Shown here piece by piece: positions 25,792 through 33,806 of a stretch of 35,748 nucleotides of DNA (positions are counted from its first letter, which is position 1; each line of letters starts with the position of its first letter). The stretch lies in NCBI GenBank assembly GCA_031265105.1, contig JAISDC010000238.1:1-35748 (forward strand), written 5' to 3'. Position numbers and translations under genes: made by a program. The notes under the pieces were generated by a model. It saw nothing but the letters and a program-made list of their open reading frames with translations. It was not told the origin of the DNA and made no database searches. The stretch comes from Verrucomicrobiales bacterium (GTDB lineage: Bacteria; Verrucomicrobiota; Verrucomicrobiia; Methylacidiphilales; JAAUTS01).

Positions 25792-26850
25792 ATGAATCAT
25801 CTAACCGTGACGCTGTTGGTGCTGGTGCCGGCGCTGCTGGTGGCGGTGTGGTTGCTCGACCGGCTCGGTCGGATGTTGCGCCGGCACACGCGCCGGCAGC
25901 GACGGCGTCAGCGGCGGCGGCAACTGTTGTTCATCCGCCAGCGGGCGCAATTGCGTGACTGGCTGACGGCGCGCTGGCAGGCCAGCGGCGGGCGGCCGTG
26001 CAACAGTTGGCTGTGCAAAAAAGTCTGGCAGGTGTGGCTGGTCTCACTGCTCGCGCATCTCGCGGCGCTGACGGTGCTGGGCCTGTCGCTGCGCTACGCG
26101 CCGCCGCCGCCGGGCAATTCGTTCGGCGCGGTGACGGAGCAGGCCGCCCCGCCGCTGCTGCTGGACGACGACGACGCGCCAGACGCGCCGGATGCCGCCG
26201 ACCGTGACATCGCGCCGGCAGCGCCTGACCGTCTGCCCGGCGACGCGCTGTCCTCGCTCAGTGTCAGCAACCACGCCGCCGCGCTGTTCACGCTGCCCGT
26301 CACCGCCAACGTCAGCGCCGGCGCCGGCCTGGCGGCGGTTTTTGGTCGCGACAGCGGCGGCCGGCCCGGCCCCAAGGGCCTGCAAATTCCCACCCTGAAT
26401 CTGGGCGGCATGGAAGTGCCGACCGACGTGGCGGTGGTCTGCGACCTCAGCGGCAGCATGGAGATTTATCTCAAGGCCATCACCGCGCAAATCCAGGAAC
26501 AGTTTCCCGGCCTGCCGGTGTTTTACGCGGAAAATTCGCGCGGCGAGTTCGGCAAAAAAACCAAGCCGGCCCCTTCGCAATGGCACCGCGAGTTGTCGAG
26601 TTACGAAAATTTATACACCGCCATCCGCGCCGCCACGCGCGGCTCCTCCCGCGTCGCCGGCGTGTATGTGATGAGCGACTTGCAGGATGGCGACGTGCCG
26701 GCGGACACTGAAAAATTGCTGGAGGAATTAACCCGCCGCCGCCTGAAACTTTATCTCTGCTACCCGGCGACACTGCCCTACAGCGGCTTCCAGCCGTTGC
26801 TCGACTACGCGCGCGCGACCGGCGGCGTGGAAAAATTCCGCCGCCGCTGA
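25792..26850 (+). CDS. Membrane-anchored von Willebrand factor A-like domain protein
   Basis: N-terminal TM helices; VAVVCDLSGSMEIYLKAI MIDAS-like motif; VYVMSDLQDGD. Confidence 0.75.
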   Translation: MNHLTVTLLVLVPALLVAVWLLDRLGRMLRRHTRRQRRRQRRRQLLFIRQRAQLRDWLTARWQASGGRPCNSWLCKKVWQVWLVSLLAHLAALTVLGLSLRYAPPPPGNSFGAVTEQAAPPLLLDDDDAPDAPDAADRDIAPAAPDRLPGDALSSLSVSNHAAALFTLPVTANVSAGAGLAAVFGRDSGGRPGPKGLQIPTLNLGGMEVPTDVAVVCDLSGSMEIYLKAITAQIQEQFPGLPVFYAENSRGEFGKKTKPAPSQWHRELSSYENLYTAIRAATRGSSRVAGVYVMSDLQDGDVPADTEKLLEELTRRRLKLYLCYPATLPYSGFQPLLDYARATGGVEKFRRR

Positions 26851-26877
26851 GCCACGCGCGTCACGGTCAGCGTGACC

Positions 26878-28698
26878 CTATTCGTAAAATTGCCGCATCT
26901 CCATCAGGGCTGATTTTAACACCTTCGGGGGCAGATTGGCCGCCGGCCTGGAATAAGCCAAATCCCAGCCCTGATTCAAGCCGTATTTATCCAGCACAAA
27001 CACTTCATCGCCAACCATGATGGCCGTCTTCGCATAGCTGGCCATGATGACATACGGACGTTCGCTTGGGTCAAACAAGTCCAGGCCGGTGCTGAAATCC
27101 GCCGCGGGATTACGGCAGCCCAGCGCTTGTTTCATCAAGGTCGGCGCCACATCAAGGTGCGTGGTCCGGTGCGCGTAACGGGCCGGTTGCCGGCCGGGCC
27201 AGAACACGAGCAACGGCGTCTGGGTCTCGTATTTGGAAAAATTGATATTGTGCCCCCAGCTATTGGTGCGCGAGTCGTTGATTTCCTGCGCGTGGTCGCC
27301 GCTGACGATGACAATCGTATTGTCCAACAACTGCCGCTGCTCCAGGGCGGCGAAGACTTGGTCCAGTTGCGCATCGAGATGCCAGGCGGAGTTTTTGTAC
27401 AGGTTGACAATCGGCCCCGGGTCGGTGTCGTTGGTCAGGGCGAAATAATTGATTACCTGCAAATCAGTGGGAAACGGCCGCTCCCCGCCCTCCGGCAGGG
27501 CATAGGAGTGTAGCGCGTCGTAAAACAAAAAGCCGAAAAACGGCGTGGCGCGGTTGCGCCCGGCCAGAAAATCCAGAAACCCGTTTTGCGCGTCCAGATC
27601 GCGCGCCACCGCGCTGTGCCCCCTGGATGTCAGGCGCAGATTGTTCACGCCGGCAAACACCGTGCGGTTGAACTCCGGCGAGGTCAGGTTGGACGAGGCG
27701 AAAATGGCCGCTTCATAACCGTGCCGGGCCATGGCGTCCATGAGCACCGGCTCCTGGTTGGCGGCCAAAAAGGAGTGCCAGTAAGTAGCGGGAATACCGT
27801 AAAAGAACGAAAACACCCCGCAGCGGGTGGCGTTGCCGCCGCTGTAATGCTGGTCGAACACGACCGCGTTCCTGGCGCGCCGGTACAAACGGGGCATGGT
27901 TTCCTCGTTAAAGGCATCCGGCCGCCAGGCGTCCAGCAGAATGATCAGGATGTTAGGCTTTGGCGGCGCGGCGTCATAGGTGAGCGGGGCCAGCGGGTAC
28001 TTCAATCGCCCGGAAACCTGCCGCCGCGCTGACTGCTCATTGCCCGTCACTCCCAGCTTCCGCAACAATTTACCGGCTGACAATACCTGCAAATAAGGAA
28101 TCGCCTCGGCGCGGGTCAGCACCGGCGCGTAGCCGTAATGTTTGGCGAAGATGAAAATCAGATTGTAAGCGGGCACGCACCCGACGGAAAAGGCGATGAA
28201 CAGCAACAGCGGCTTGCGGCGGCAGCGCGGCGCCAATTTCACGCAGGCGATTTCCAGCGCGACAATGGCCGCCGGCACGCCGACCAGCACCAGCCACATG
28301 GTGATGTTCAGCGGCACCAGTTCACTGCCTGCCGGCGACAGGAACAAACCCAGCAAGGCGGGGTTCAAATGCGTCCGGTAATAAACGAACACAAAGACAT
28401 CCAATGCCAGCGTCGTGAGCAACAGCGAACCCGCCGTTACCGCCACGACCTTGGCAATCCTCGCGCCGCACAGCCGGGCCAAGGCCAGCAACACAAACAG
28501 CAGCATGGCAATGAGGGCAAAATGTCCGCACGCGGCGGTGACGGAAAACAGCAGACCCCAGACATCGGCTTCAATGCCGCAAACCTTGAAACAGATGATC
28601 ATCGCCAATATGGCGGCCAGCGCGTTGCAACAGCAAAAGGCGGCGAGATTTTTACCAACAGTGGCAGGACTATGGGCGGTCATGCGATTCTTCACCAT
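26878..28698 (-). CDS. YejM/PbgA-like inner-membrane sulfatase-family protein
   Basis: Several N-terminal TM helices; PNILIILLDAWRPDAFNEETMPRLYRRA; IVIVSGDHAQEINDSRTNSWGHNINFSKYETQTPLLVFWPG. Confidence 0.85.
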   Translation of the reverse strand: MVKNRMTAHSPATVGKNLAAFCCCNALAAILAMIICFKVCGIEADVWGLLFSVTAACGHFALIAMLLFVLLALARLCGARIAKVVAVTAGSLLLTTLALDVFVFVYYRTHLNPALLGLFLSPAGSELVPLNITMWLVLVGVPAAIVALEIACVKLAPRCRRKPLLLFIAFSVGCVPAYNLIFIFAKHYGYAPVLTRAEAIPYLQVLSAGKLLRKLGVTGNEQSARRQVSGRLKYPLAPLTYDAAPPKPNILIILLDAWRPDAFNEETMPRLYRRARNAVVFDQHYSGGNATRCGVFSFFYGIPATYWHSFLAANQEPVLMDAMARHGYEAAIFASSNLTSPEFNRTVFAGVNNLRLTSRGHSAVARDLDAQNGFLDFLAGRNRATPFFGFLFYDALHSYALPEGGERPFPTDLQVINYFALTNDTDPGPIVNLYKNSAWHLDAQLDQVFAALEQRQLLDNTIVIVSGDHAQEINDSRTNSWGHNINFSKYETQTPLLVFWPGRQPARYAHRTTHLDVAPTLMKQALGCRNPAADFSTGLDLFDPSERPYVIMASYAKTAIMVGDEVFVLDKYGLNQGWDLAYSRPAANLPPKVLKSALMEMRQFYE

Positions 28699-28710
28699 GC
28701 CGGTTCCCGC

Positions 28711-29868
28711 TCATTTTCCATAACGGCTCAGCGCGATTCCCGTCAGGATGTCATTGGCAGCGTTCAACATGACATCATGCGGCGCCTGACGGTCAGTCAG
28801 GCTGTGGTCCAGCGGCAAGTCCAGTTCCTCGCGCTCCCGCAGCATTTCCCGGTCGGGCACCGGCACCGCGGCGACCTGCCGGATGCCGTACTGGTAAGCG
28901 CCATCATAACCGGCCCGGTCAGCGGCGGCGGTCACGCTCACCGCGAGGTCCGGCACCAGCGGCGTGCCTAGCAAATTGGTGCCGTCAAAGCCGCTGATGC
29001 GCGCGGTCGCCAGCCGGAGAAACCGCCCGCTCTTCAGCCGGGTTTCGGTGAACAACCCGCCCTCGCCCGCCGTGTCGGCGCCGACCAGCAGCGCCGCGCC
29101 TTTTTGCCGCAACACCAGCGCCAGCGCCTCCGCCGCGCCGCGGGTGCCGCGATTGACCAGCGCCAAGACGGGAAAATCCTGCTTCAAGCCCAACGGCTGC
29201 CGCTGCGACCGAAACATCTGCTGGGAAAAATTCAGCCCCTCGACGGTGAACAGCACATCCTGCGGCGGCACGAACAGCCCCGCCACCGCCGCCGCGCCGG
29301 CCAGGTCGTTGCCGGCGCGAAAGTTGCGCAAGTCAATAATCAACCCGCGCGGATTGCCCGCCAGCAGCGGCTCCCATTGCTTCAGCAACCGGTCCAGCTC
29401 GCGCGGGGAAAAATCCGCCGGCCGCCAGTAAATCACGTTTTGCGGCGTCAGCGTCTGCAAGATGGTTTTGTGTTTCGGGTCGGGCGTCAGCACCGCCGTC
29501 TCGCTGAGCATGGCCTTGTCGCCGAACTTGGGGAACAACTCTTCCAGCGTGGCCGGCGTCAGCGGCTGGCTGATCAACACCGGCGCGTCAATGAATTGCG
29601 TCCTGAGCAAATCAATGATTTCCGCCGCCTCCTCCGGGCGCGGCGTCAGCGCCTGCTCCGGCGCGGCGACCGGGGTTTGCGCATACGGGTCCGGCTCCAG
29701 CACGGCGCTGCCGGGCACCTTCGGCGGCAGCGGCGGGGGTTGGTTGGGCGCGGCGGCGATTGCGGCCGGCCTGAGCTGCGGCCGGGTCAGGATAAAGTAA
29801 CCGGTCACCACCGCCCCGGCGGCAAACGACACGCTGACTAGCAAAAATCCACGCAAGATGGCCCACAT
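28711..29868 (-). CDS. S41 family (C-terminal processing) peptidase-like secreted protein
   Basis: GLIIDLRNFRAGNDLAGAAAVAGLF...PVLALVNRGTRGAAEALALVLRQKGAALLVGADTAGEGG. Confidence 0.78.
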   Translation of the reverse strand: MWAILRGFLLVSVSFAAGAVVTGYFILTRPQLRPAAIAAAPNQPPPLPPKVPGSAVLEPDPYAQTPVAAPEQALTPRPEEAAEIIDLLRTQFIDAPVLISQPLTPATLEELFPKFGDKAMLSETAVLTPDPKHKTILQTLTPQNVIYWRPADFSPRELDRLLKQWEPLLAGNPRGLIIDLRNFRAGNDLAGAAAVAGLFVPPQDVLFTVEGLNFSQQMFRSQRQPLGLKQDFPVLALVNRGTRGAAEALALVLRQKGAALLVGADTAGEGGLFTETRLKSGRFLRLATARISGFDGTNLLGTPLVPDLAVSVTAAADRAGYDGAYQYGIRQVAAVPVPDREMLREREELDLPLDHSLTDRQAPHDVMLNAANDILTGIALSRYGK

Positions 29869-29890
29869 AACACTCGCCTTCGCCCCGAAC

Positions 29891-31168
29891 TTACGCGCCG
29901 CGCGCCGGCAAATCGAGCGCTTTTTTGCCGATGTCCAGACGATATTGCATGCCGTCAAAACGGATGTCCGCGGCGAGTTGGTAAGCCTGCCGCCGCGCCT
30001 CGCGCAAGTCAGGCCCGACGCCGGTCGCCGCCAGCACGCGACCGCCGCTGACGCTCACCGCCCCGTCAGCGCCGCGCGTCGTGCCCGCGTGGAACAGCAG
30101 CGGCGACGCGCCGGGCAAGCCGTGGATGACTTGCCCCGTGACCGGTTTTTCAGGATAGCCCGGCGCGGCCAGCACCACCGTCAGCGCGCTGCCTTGTTGC
30201 AACTCGAAGTGCAAGCGACCGACGCGCCGCTCCACCGTCGCCAGCAACAAATCCAGCAGCGGCGTCGCCAGCAGCGGCAGCAACACCTCGGTCTCCGGGT
30301 CGCCGAAACGGCAGTTGAATTCCAGCACCTTCGGCCCCTGCGGCGTCAGCATCAGCCCCGCGTACAACACGCCGCGATAGTCGATGCCGGCGTCGCGCAA
30401 CGCCTTGATAACCGGGCGGATGACGGTTTGCTCAATGGTCGCCAGCATGGCGTCGCTGACGATGGGCGCGGGGGCGTAGGCGCCCATGCCGCCGGTGTTC
30501 GGCCCCTCGTCGTTGTCGCGGATACGCTTGTGGTCCTGCGCGGTGGGCAGCAGCACGTAGTCCGCGCCGTCAGTGACCGCGTGAATGGACGCCTCCTGCC
30601 CTGGCAAAAATTCCTCAATCAGCACGCTGTCGCCCGCCGCGCCGAAGACTTTTTGCGCCATGATTTGCTCCAGCGCGGCGTCAGCCTCGGCGAGCGACTG
30701 CGCGATGATGACGCCCTTGCCCGCCGCCAGCCCGTCGGCCTTGATGACCAGCGGGTAAGGTTGCGCCGCGCAACAGGCGCGCGCCGCCGCGAGGTCGGTG
30801 AAGCGCCAACTGTCAGCGGTGGGAACGCCGGCTTTGCGTAACAGTTCCTTGGTGAAAATTTTGCTCGCCTCCAGTCGCGCGCCGGACTTGCCGGGGCCGA
30901 ACGCCGGCACGCCGACAGCCGCCAAGTCGTCCGCCAGGCCCGCGCACAGCGGCGCTTCCGGACCGATGACGACAAGGTCGGGCCGCTGACGCTGGCACCA
31001 CGCGACCAAGCCGGCGCGGTCGGTCACCGGCAGCGGCACATTTTCACCGAGCGCGGCCGTGCCCGCGTTGCCCGGCGCGAACCACAGTTGCTTGACGCGC
31101 CGGTCTTGTGACAAGGCCCAGCCGATGGCGTGTTCGCGGCCGCCACTGCCGACTATTAGGAGGGTCAT
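29891..31168 (-). CDS. purD: Phosphoribosylamine--glycine ligase
   Basis: MTLLIVGSGGREHAIGWAL, ASKIFTKELLRKAGVPTA, IKADGLAAGKGVIIA, VLEFNCRFGDPETEVLLPLL. Confidence 0.96.
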   Translation of the reverse strand: MTLLIVGSGGREHAIGWALSQDRRVKQLWFAPGNAGTAALGENVPLPVTDRAGLVAWCQRQRPDLVVIGPEAPLCAGLADDLAAVGVPAFGPGKSGARLEASKIFTKELLRKAGVPTADSWRFTDLAAARACCAAQPYPLVIKADGLAAGKGVIIAQSLAEADAALEQIMAQKVFGAAGDSVLIEEFLPGQEASIHAVTDGADYVLLPTAQDHKRIRDNDEGPNTGGMGAYAPAPIVSDAMLATIEQTVIRPVIKALRDAGIDYRGVLYAGLMLTPQGPKVLEFNCRFGDPETEVLLPLLATPLLDLLLATVERRVGRLHFELQQGSALTVVLAAPGYPEKPVTGQVIHGLPGASPLLFHAGTTRGADGAVSVSGGRVLAATGVGPDLREARRQAYQLAADIRFDGMQYRLDIGKKALDLPARGA

Positions 31169-31169
31169 C

Positions 31170-31250
31170 ATAAAACTCAAAGCTCAAAACTCATAACTCA
31201 AAACCACAACTCGTTAACTCATTAAGTTTTGAGTTATGAGATTTGAGTCC
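31170..31250. repeat. CTCAAAACTCAAAGCTC-word inverted repeat
   Basis: aactcaaagctcaaaactcataactcaaaaccacaactcgttaactcattaagttttgagttatgagatttgagt. Confidence 0.85.
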
Positions 31251-31251
31251 T

Positions 31252-32100
31252 TCATGGTGTCGGATAAATCAACAAGGTGGTTTCCTTGGGGAGGTTTTCA
31301 TGGGTGAAGACGTAGTTGCCGGACGTCAGCTTGACGCGCGGACACGACGCCGATTCCGGGGCGGATAAAAATTCGTCGAGCGTGCGCAACTGCGGGAACA
31401 CCGCCGCTGACGCTGACGTGCGGTAGAGGACGGGCACAACCCACTTGGGCCGCAGTTGCGTCACGATGCGCCACAAATCCGCCACGCTCAGCGCCGGGTC
31501 GCCCACCGGCAGGAAGACCACATCCGCGCGGCCGAGTTCCCGCGCCTGACGCGCGTCCGGCGGTCGCCCGATGGCGCCCAGCACGGCGAAGGTCACGCGG
31601 TCCAGCTCCAGCAAGTAAGCCGTGTTGCCGCGCGAACTGCGCGTGTCCGCGCCGTCGCGATACGTCGCCACGCCGCGAAACTGAATGCCGTTGGCATTGT
31701 TCACCCCCAGGCCAGTCAGGCTGCGGAATACTTGCGGCAGACCCGCGAACTCCTCGTTGGCGGACAAATCCACCGCTTCCGTGCCGATTAATATGATGTC
31801 CGCCGGCAAACCGGTCGGGAACGGATAGCCGATGCTCGGCTGCTGGGGAAACGGATTGCAGGCGATGCGCACGCCGCTGGAAGTGGTCAGGTAAAGAAAG
31901 CCGTGACCGTAGAAGCGGACCTCCGTGCCTGCCGCCGGTGCCTGGTCAACCGGCTGGTCGGCCACCGCCGCGGCAGTTCCGGACAGCTCGGCGGGCCGGG
32001 GTTGCACCGCGTTGGCATCGGATCGCATCAAGCTGGTTGTGGCCGCCAGCCCCGGCAGCGCCAGACCGCCGCAAGCCAGCAATAATAATAAACCTCGCAT
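31252..32100 (-). CDS. Secreted metallo-beta-lactamase-fold (UlaG-like) protein lacking the metal-binding motif
   Basis: VRFYGHGFLYLTTSSGVRIACNPF...ADIILIGTEAVDLSANEEF...ADVVFLPVGDPALSVADLWRIVTQLRPKWVVPVLY. Confidence 0.65.
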   Translation of the reverse strand: MRGLLLLLACGGLALPGLAATTSLMRSDANAVQPRPAELSGTAAAVADQPVDQAPAAGTEVRFYGHGFLYLTTSSGVRIACNPFPQQPSIGYPFPTGLPADIILIGTEAVDLSANEEFAGLPQVFRSLTGLGVNNANGIQFRGVATYRDGADTRSSRGNTAYLLELDRVTFAVLGAIGRPPDARQARELGRADVVFLPVGDPALSVADLWRIVTQLRPKWVVPVLYRTSASAAVFPQLRTLDEFLSAPESASCPRVKLTSGNYVFTHENLPKETTLLIYPTP

Positions 32101-32223
32101 GTGGCGCTAACTATGCCGCCTGAACCCCAAATGACAAACCTTGAATTTAAGATTTGAGATTTAACTTGAGGCGGCGTGTCACCATCCCCCTGCGATGACG
32201 AACATGATCCGTGCCAAAGAAAA

Positions 32224-32300
32224 TTTTCACCACGAAGACACCAAGGCCCCAAGGATTTTTAAAAACAAAACTTCGTGCCTTGGTGTCTTCGTGGTGAAAA
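32224..32300. repeat. Inverted repeat, CACCACGAAGACACCAAGGC family
   Basis: ttttcaccacgaagacaccaaggcc...cttcgtgccttggtgtcttcgtggtgaaaa. Confidence 0.9.
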
Positions 32301-32304
32301 AAAA

Positions 32305-32519
32305 ACAAAAAAACCCTTGCGCAAGACCGACAGATTCCATATCGTCCCCTCGTCAAATCGTCAAATTGCGTTAATAAAACTCGCTAAAGATGAGAACGAT
32401 AAGTCATAAAGTAAGTACACCGCGCTCACGCGCTCACGCGCTCATGCGCTCATTATGACTACTGCCCCGATACTCTAATTTCCCCGCCGAGTTTTGCCTT
32501 CTCCATTCCCCATGTGGTA
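32305..32519 (+). promoter_or_regulatory. Conserved upstream module, copy 2
   Basis: Same ordered boxes as 10490-10178 on the opposite strand. Confidence 0.65.
32422..32453. repeat. Tandem repeat, 4 x GCGCTCAY (reverse complement of GTGAGCGC family)
   Basis: gcgctcac gcgctcac gcgctcat gcgctcat. Confidence 0.9.
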
Positions 32520-32540
32520 AAACCTTGGCGACAGTCTCTA

Positions 32541-32771
32541 ACCTCTCCACGTCAGCGACCATTCTCACGGCAGGAGCAGTGCTTCCTACCTCGTGAGAGA
32601 CGTTTCGCACCCTGTGAAGTGCATTTCTCACCCCGAGAGATAGGCTTCTCTCCCCGTGAGATGCACGTCTCACCCCGAGAGATACGCTTCTCCCCTCGTG
32701 AGATTCCCGTCTCACGTCGAGAGATGCACGTCTCACAGCAAGAGATACGCCTCTCACCGCATGAGAACCCA
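32541..32771. repeat. 21-bp tandem array 2, about 11 units, core TCTCACCCCGAGAGA
   Basis: Units at 32562, 32583, 32604, 32625, 32646, 32667, 32688, 32709, 32730 and 32751, exactly 21 bp apart; degenerate unit at 32541. Confidence 0.93.
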
Positions 32772-32835
32772 CACCTTCGGCGGTCATCCCGCCACTCTTA
32801 ACCCTAAACCCAAACCATAAACCGAAAGTACCCAT

Positions 32836-33585
32836 ATGAATCGAACCGTAATCCATAACGTCAGCGTCAAAAAATACATCCACAAAACCTGGGACGGTAT
32901 TTATGACTTCTTCAACCAATACAGCGGCAACCTCGTCAATGTCCAAACCAAGACCGACCCCGGCCTCGCCGACGCCGACATTGCCAATGTTAAAGAAACC
33001 AACACCGCCTACGGCCAGTTAAACCAAGCCATCGTCGAGACCGAAAAACTCCTTACCGCCCTGCGCGCCTTGCGGGTACAACTCCTCACCCAGCAAAACC
33101 TCGATCCTGTCCACGTCCCCGTCATCCAATACCTCGTTGACCTATTAACTTCCATCGAAGGCAAACGCGGCGGCCTGCTCTGGCAAGAAGACCGCCTCAC
33201 CGACCGCATCTTCCGCAGCCCCAAGTGCACCCAGGAAGACTACAACCTGCTCGGCATCAACTACCAACCGACCCCAAAACCCGACCCCGCCAAATCCATC
33301 GGCCGCATCTACCCCACCTTCACCGGTGGCAGCGTAACAGTACATTGGACCCTCCCGCGCGGCCTCAGCGATTCCCGCGTCAGCCGCAGCATCAACCACG
33401 AAACTCCAGTGGTACTTTACCAAGGCAGCGAGAACCACCTCATCGACACCCACCCCGTCGCCCATCAAGCCCAAGTCTGGGCCTACACCCTCGAACCCCT
33501 CCTCCACGGCCAACTCTACGGCAAACCCATAACAGAAAAAATCATCGTCGGCACCGACATCGCCATCGAGGAAGAGAAAATCTAA
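32836..33585 (+). CDS. Uncharacterised 249-aa protein, helical N-terminus and Fn3-like C-terminus; paired with 21-bp array 2
   Basis: GGSVTVHWTLPRGLSDSRVSRSINHETPVVLYQG...VWAYTLEPLLHGQLYGKPITEKIIVGTD; array 64 bp 5'. Confidence 0.7.
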   Translation: MNRTVIHNVSVKKYIHKTWDGIYDFFNQYSGNLVNVQTKTDPGLADADIANVKETNTAYGQLNQAIVETEKLLTALRALRVQLLTQQNLDPVHVPVIQYLVDLLTSIEGKRGGLLWQEDRLTDRIFRSPKCTQEDYNLLGINYQPTPKPDPAKSIGRIYPTFTGGSVTVHWTLPRGLSDSRVSRSINHETPVVLYQGSENHLIDTHPVAHQAQVWAYTLEPLLHGQLYGKPITEKIIVGTDIAIEEEKI

Positions 33586-33587
33586 CC

Positions 33588-33766
33588 AGCCTCATTAACG
33601 CAAAGACGCCAAGGAACAAAGAACATGGCCACAAAAAAACACAGAACCCACAAAATTTCGTTAACCCCGTTTCTTTCTGTGCTTTTTGTGTTTTCTTGTG
33701 GCCATTAAACACGATTAAAAAAATCTTCGCGCCTTTGTCCCTTGGTTCCTTTGCGTTAATACAGCT
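33588..33766. repeat. CAAAGG-family inverted repeat containing a nested second-family inverted repeat
   Basis: Outer arms cattaacgcaaagacgccaaggaacaaag / cgcgcctttgtcccttggttcctttgcgttaat; inner hairpin 33625-33704 atggccacaaaaaaacacag...gtgttttcttgtggccat. Confidence 0.9.
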
Positions 33767-33806
33767 CAAAAAAACTAATCACAAACCAACAACAGAAAGA
33801 ACCAAC

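Noticed and set aside
25792-26850. vWA protein as part of a MoxR/vWA defence or chaperone system
   Set aside because: No MoxR ATPase or partner gene nearby, so the system call is not supported.
32805-32826. Telomere-like aaccctaaacccaaacc run
   Set aside because: Short, imperfect and in a leader region; no evidence of a replicon end.
32434-32946. 170-aa minus-strand ORF over array 2
   Set aside because: Antisense, trivially open because the unit is 21 bp, and overlaps the start of the 249-aa gene.
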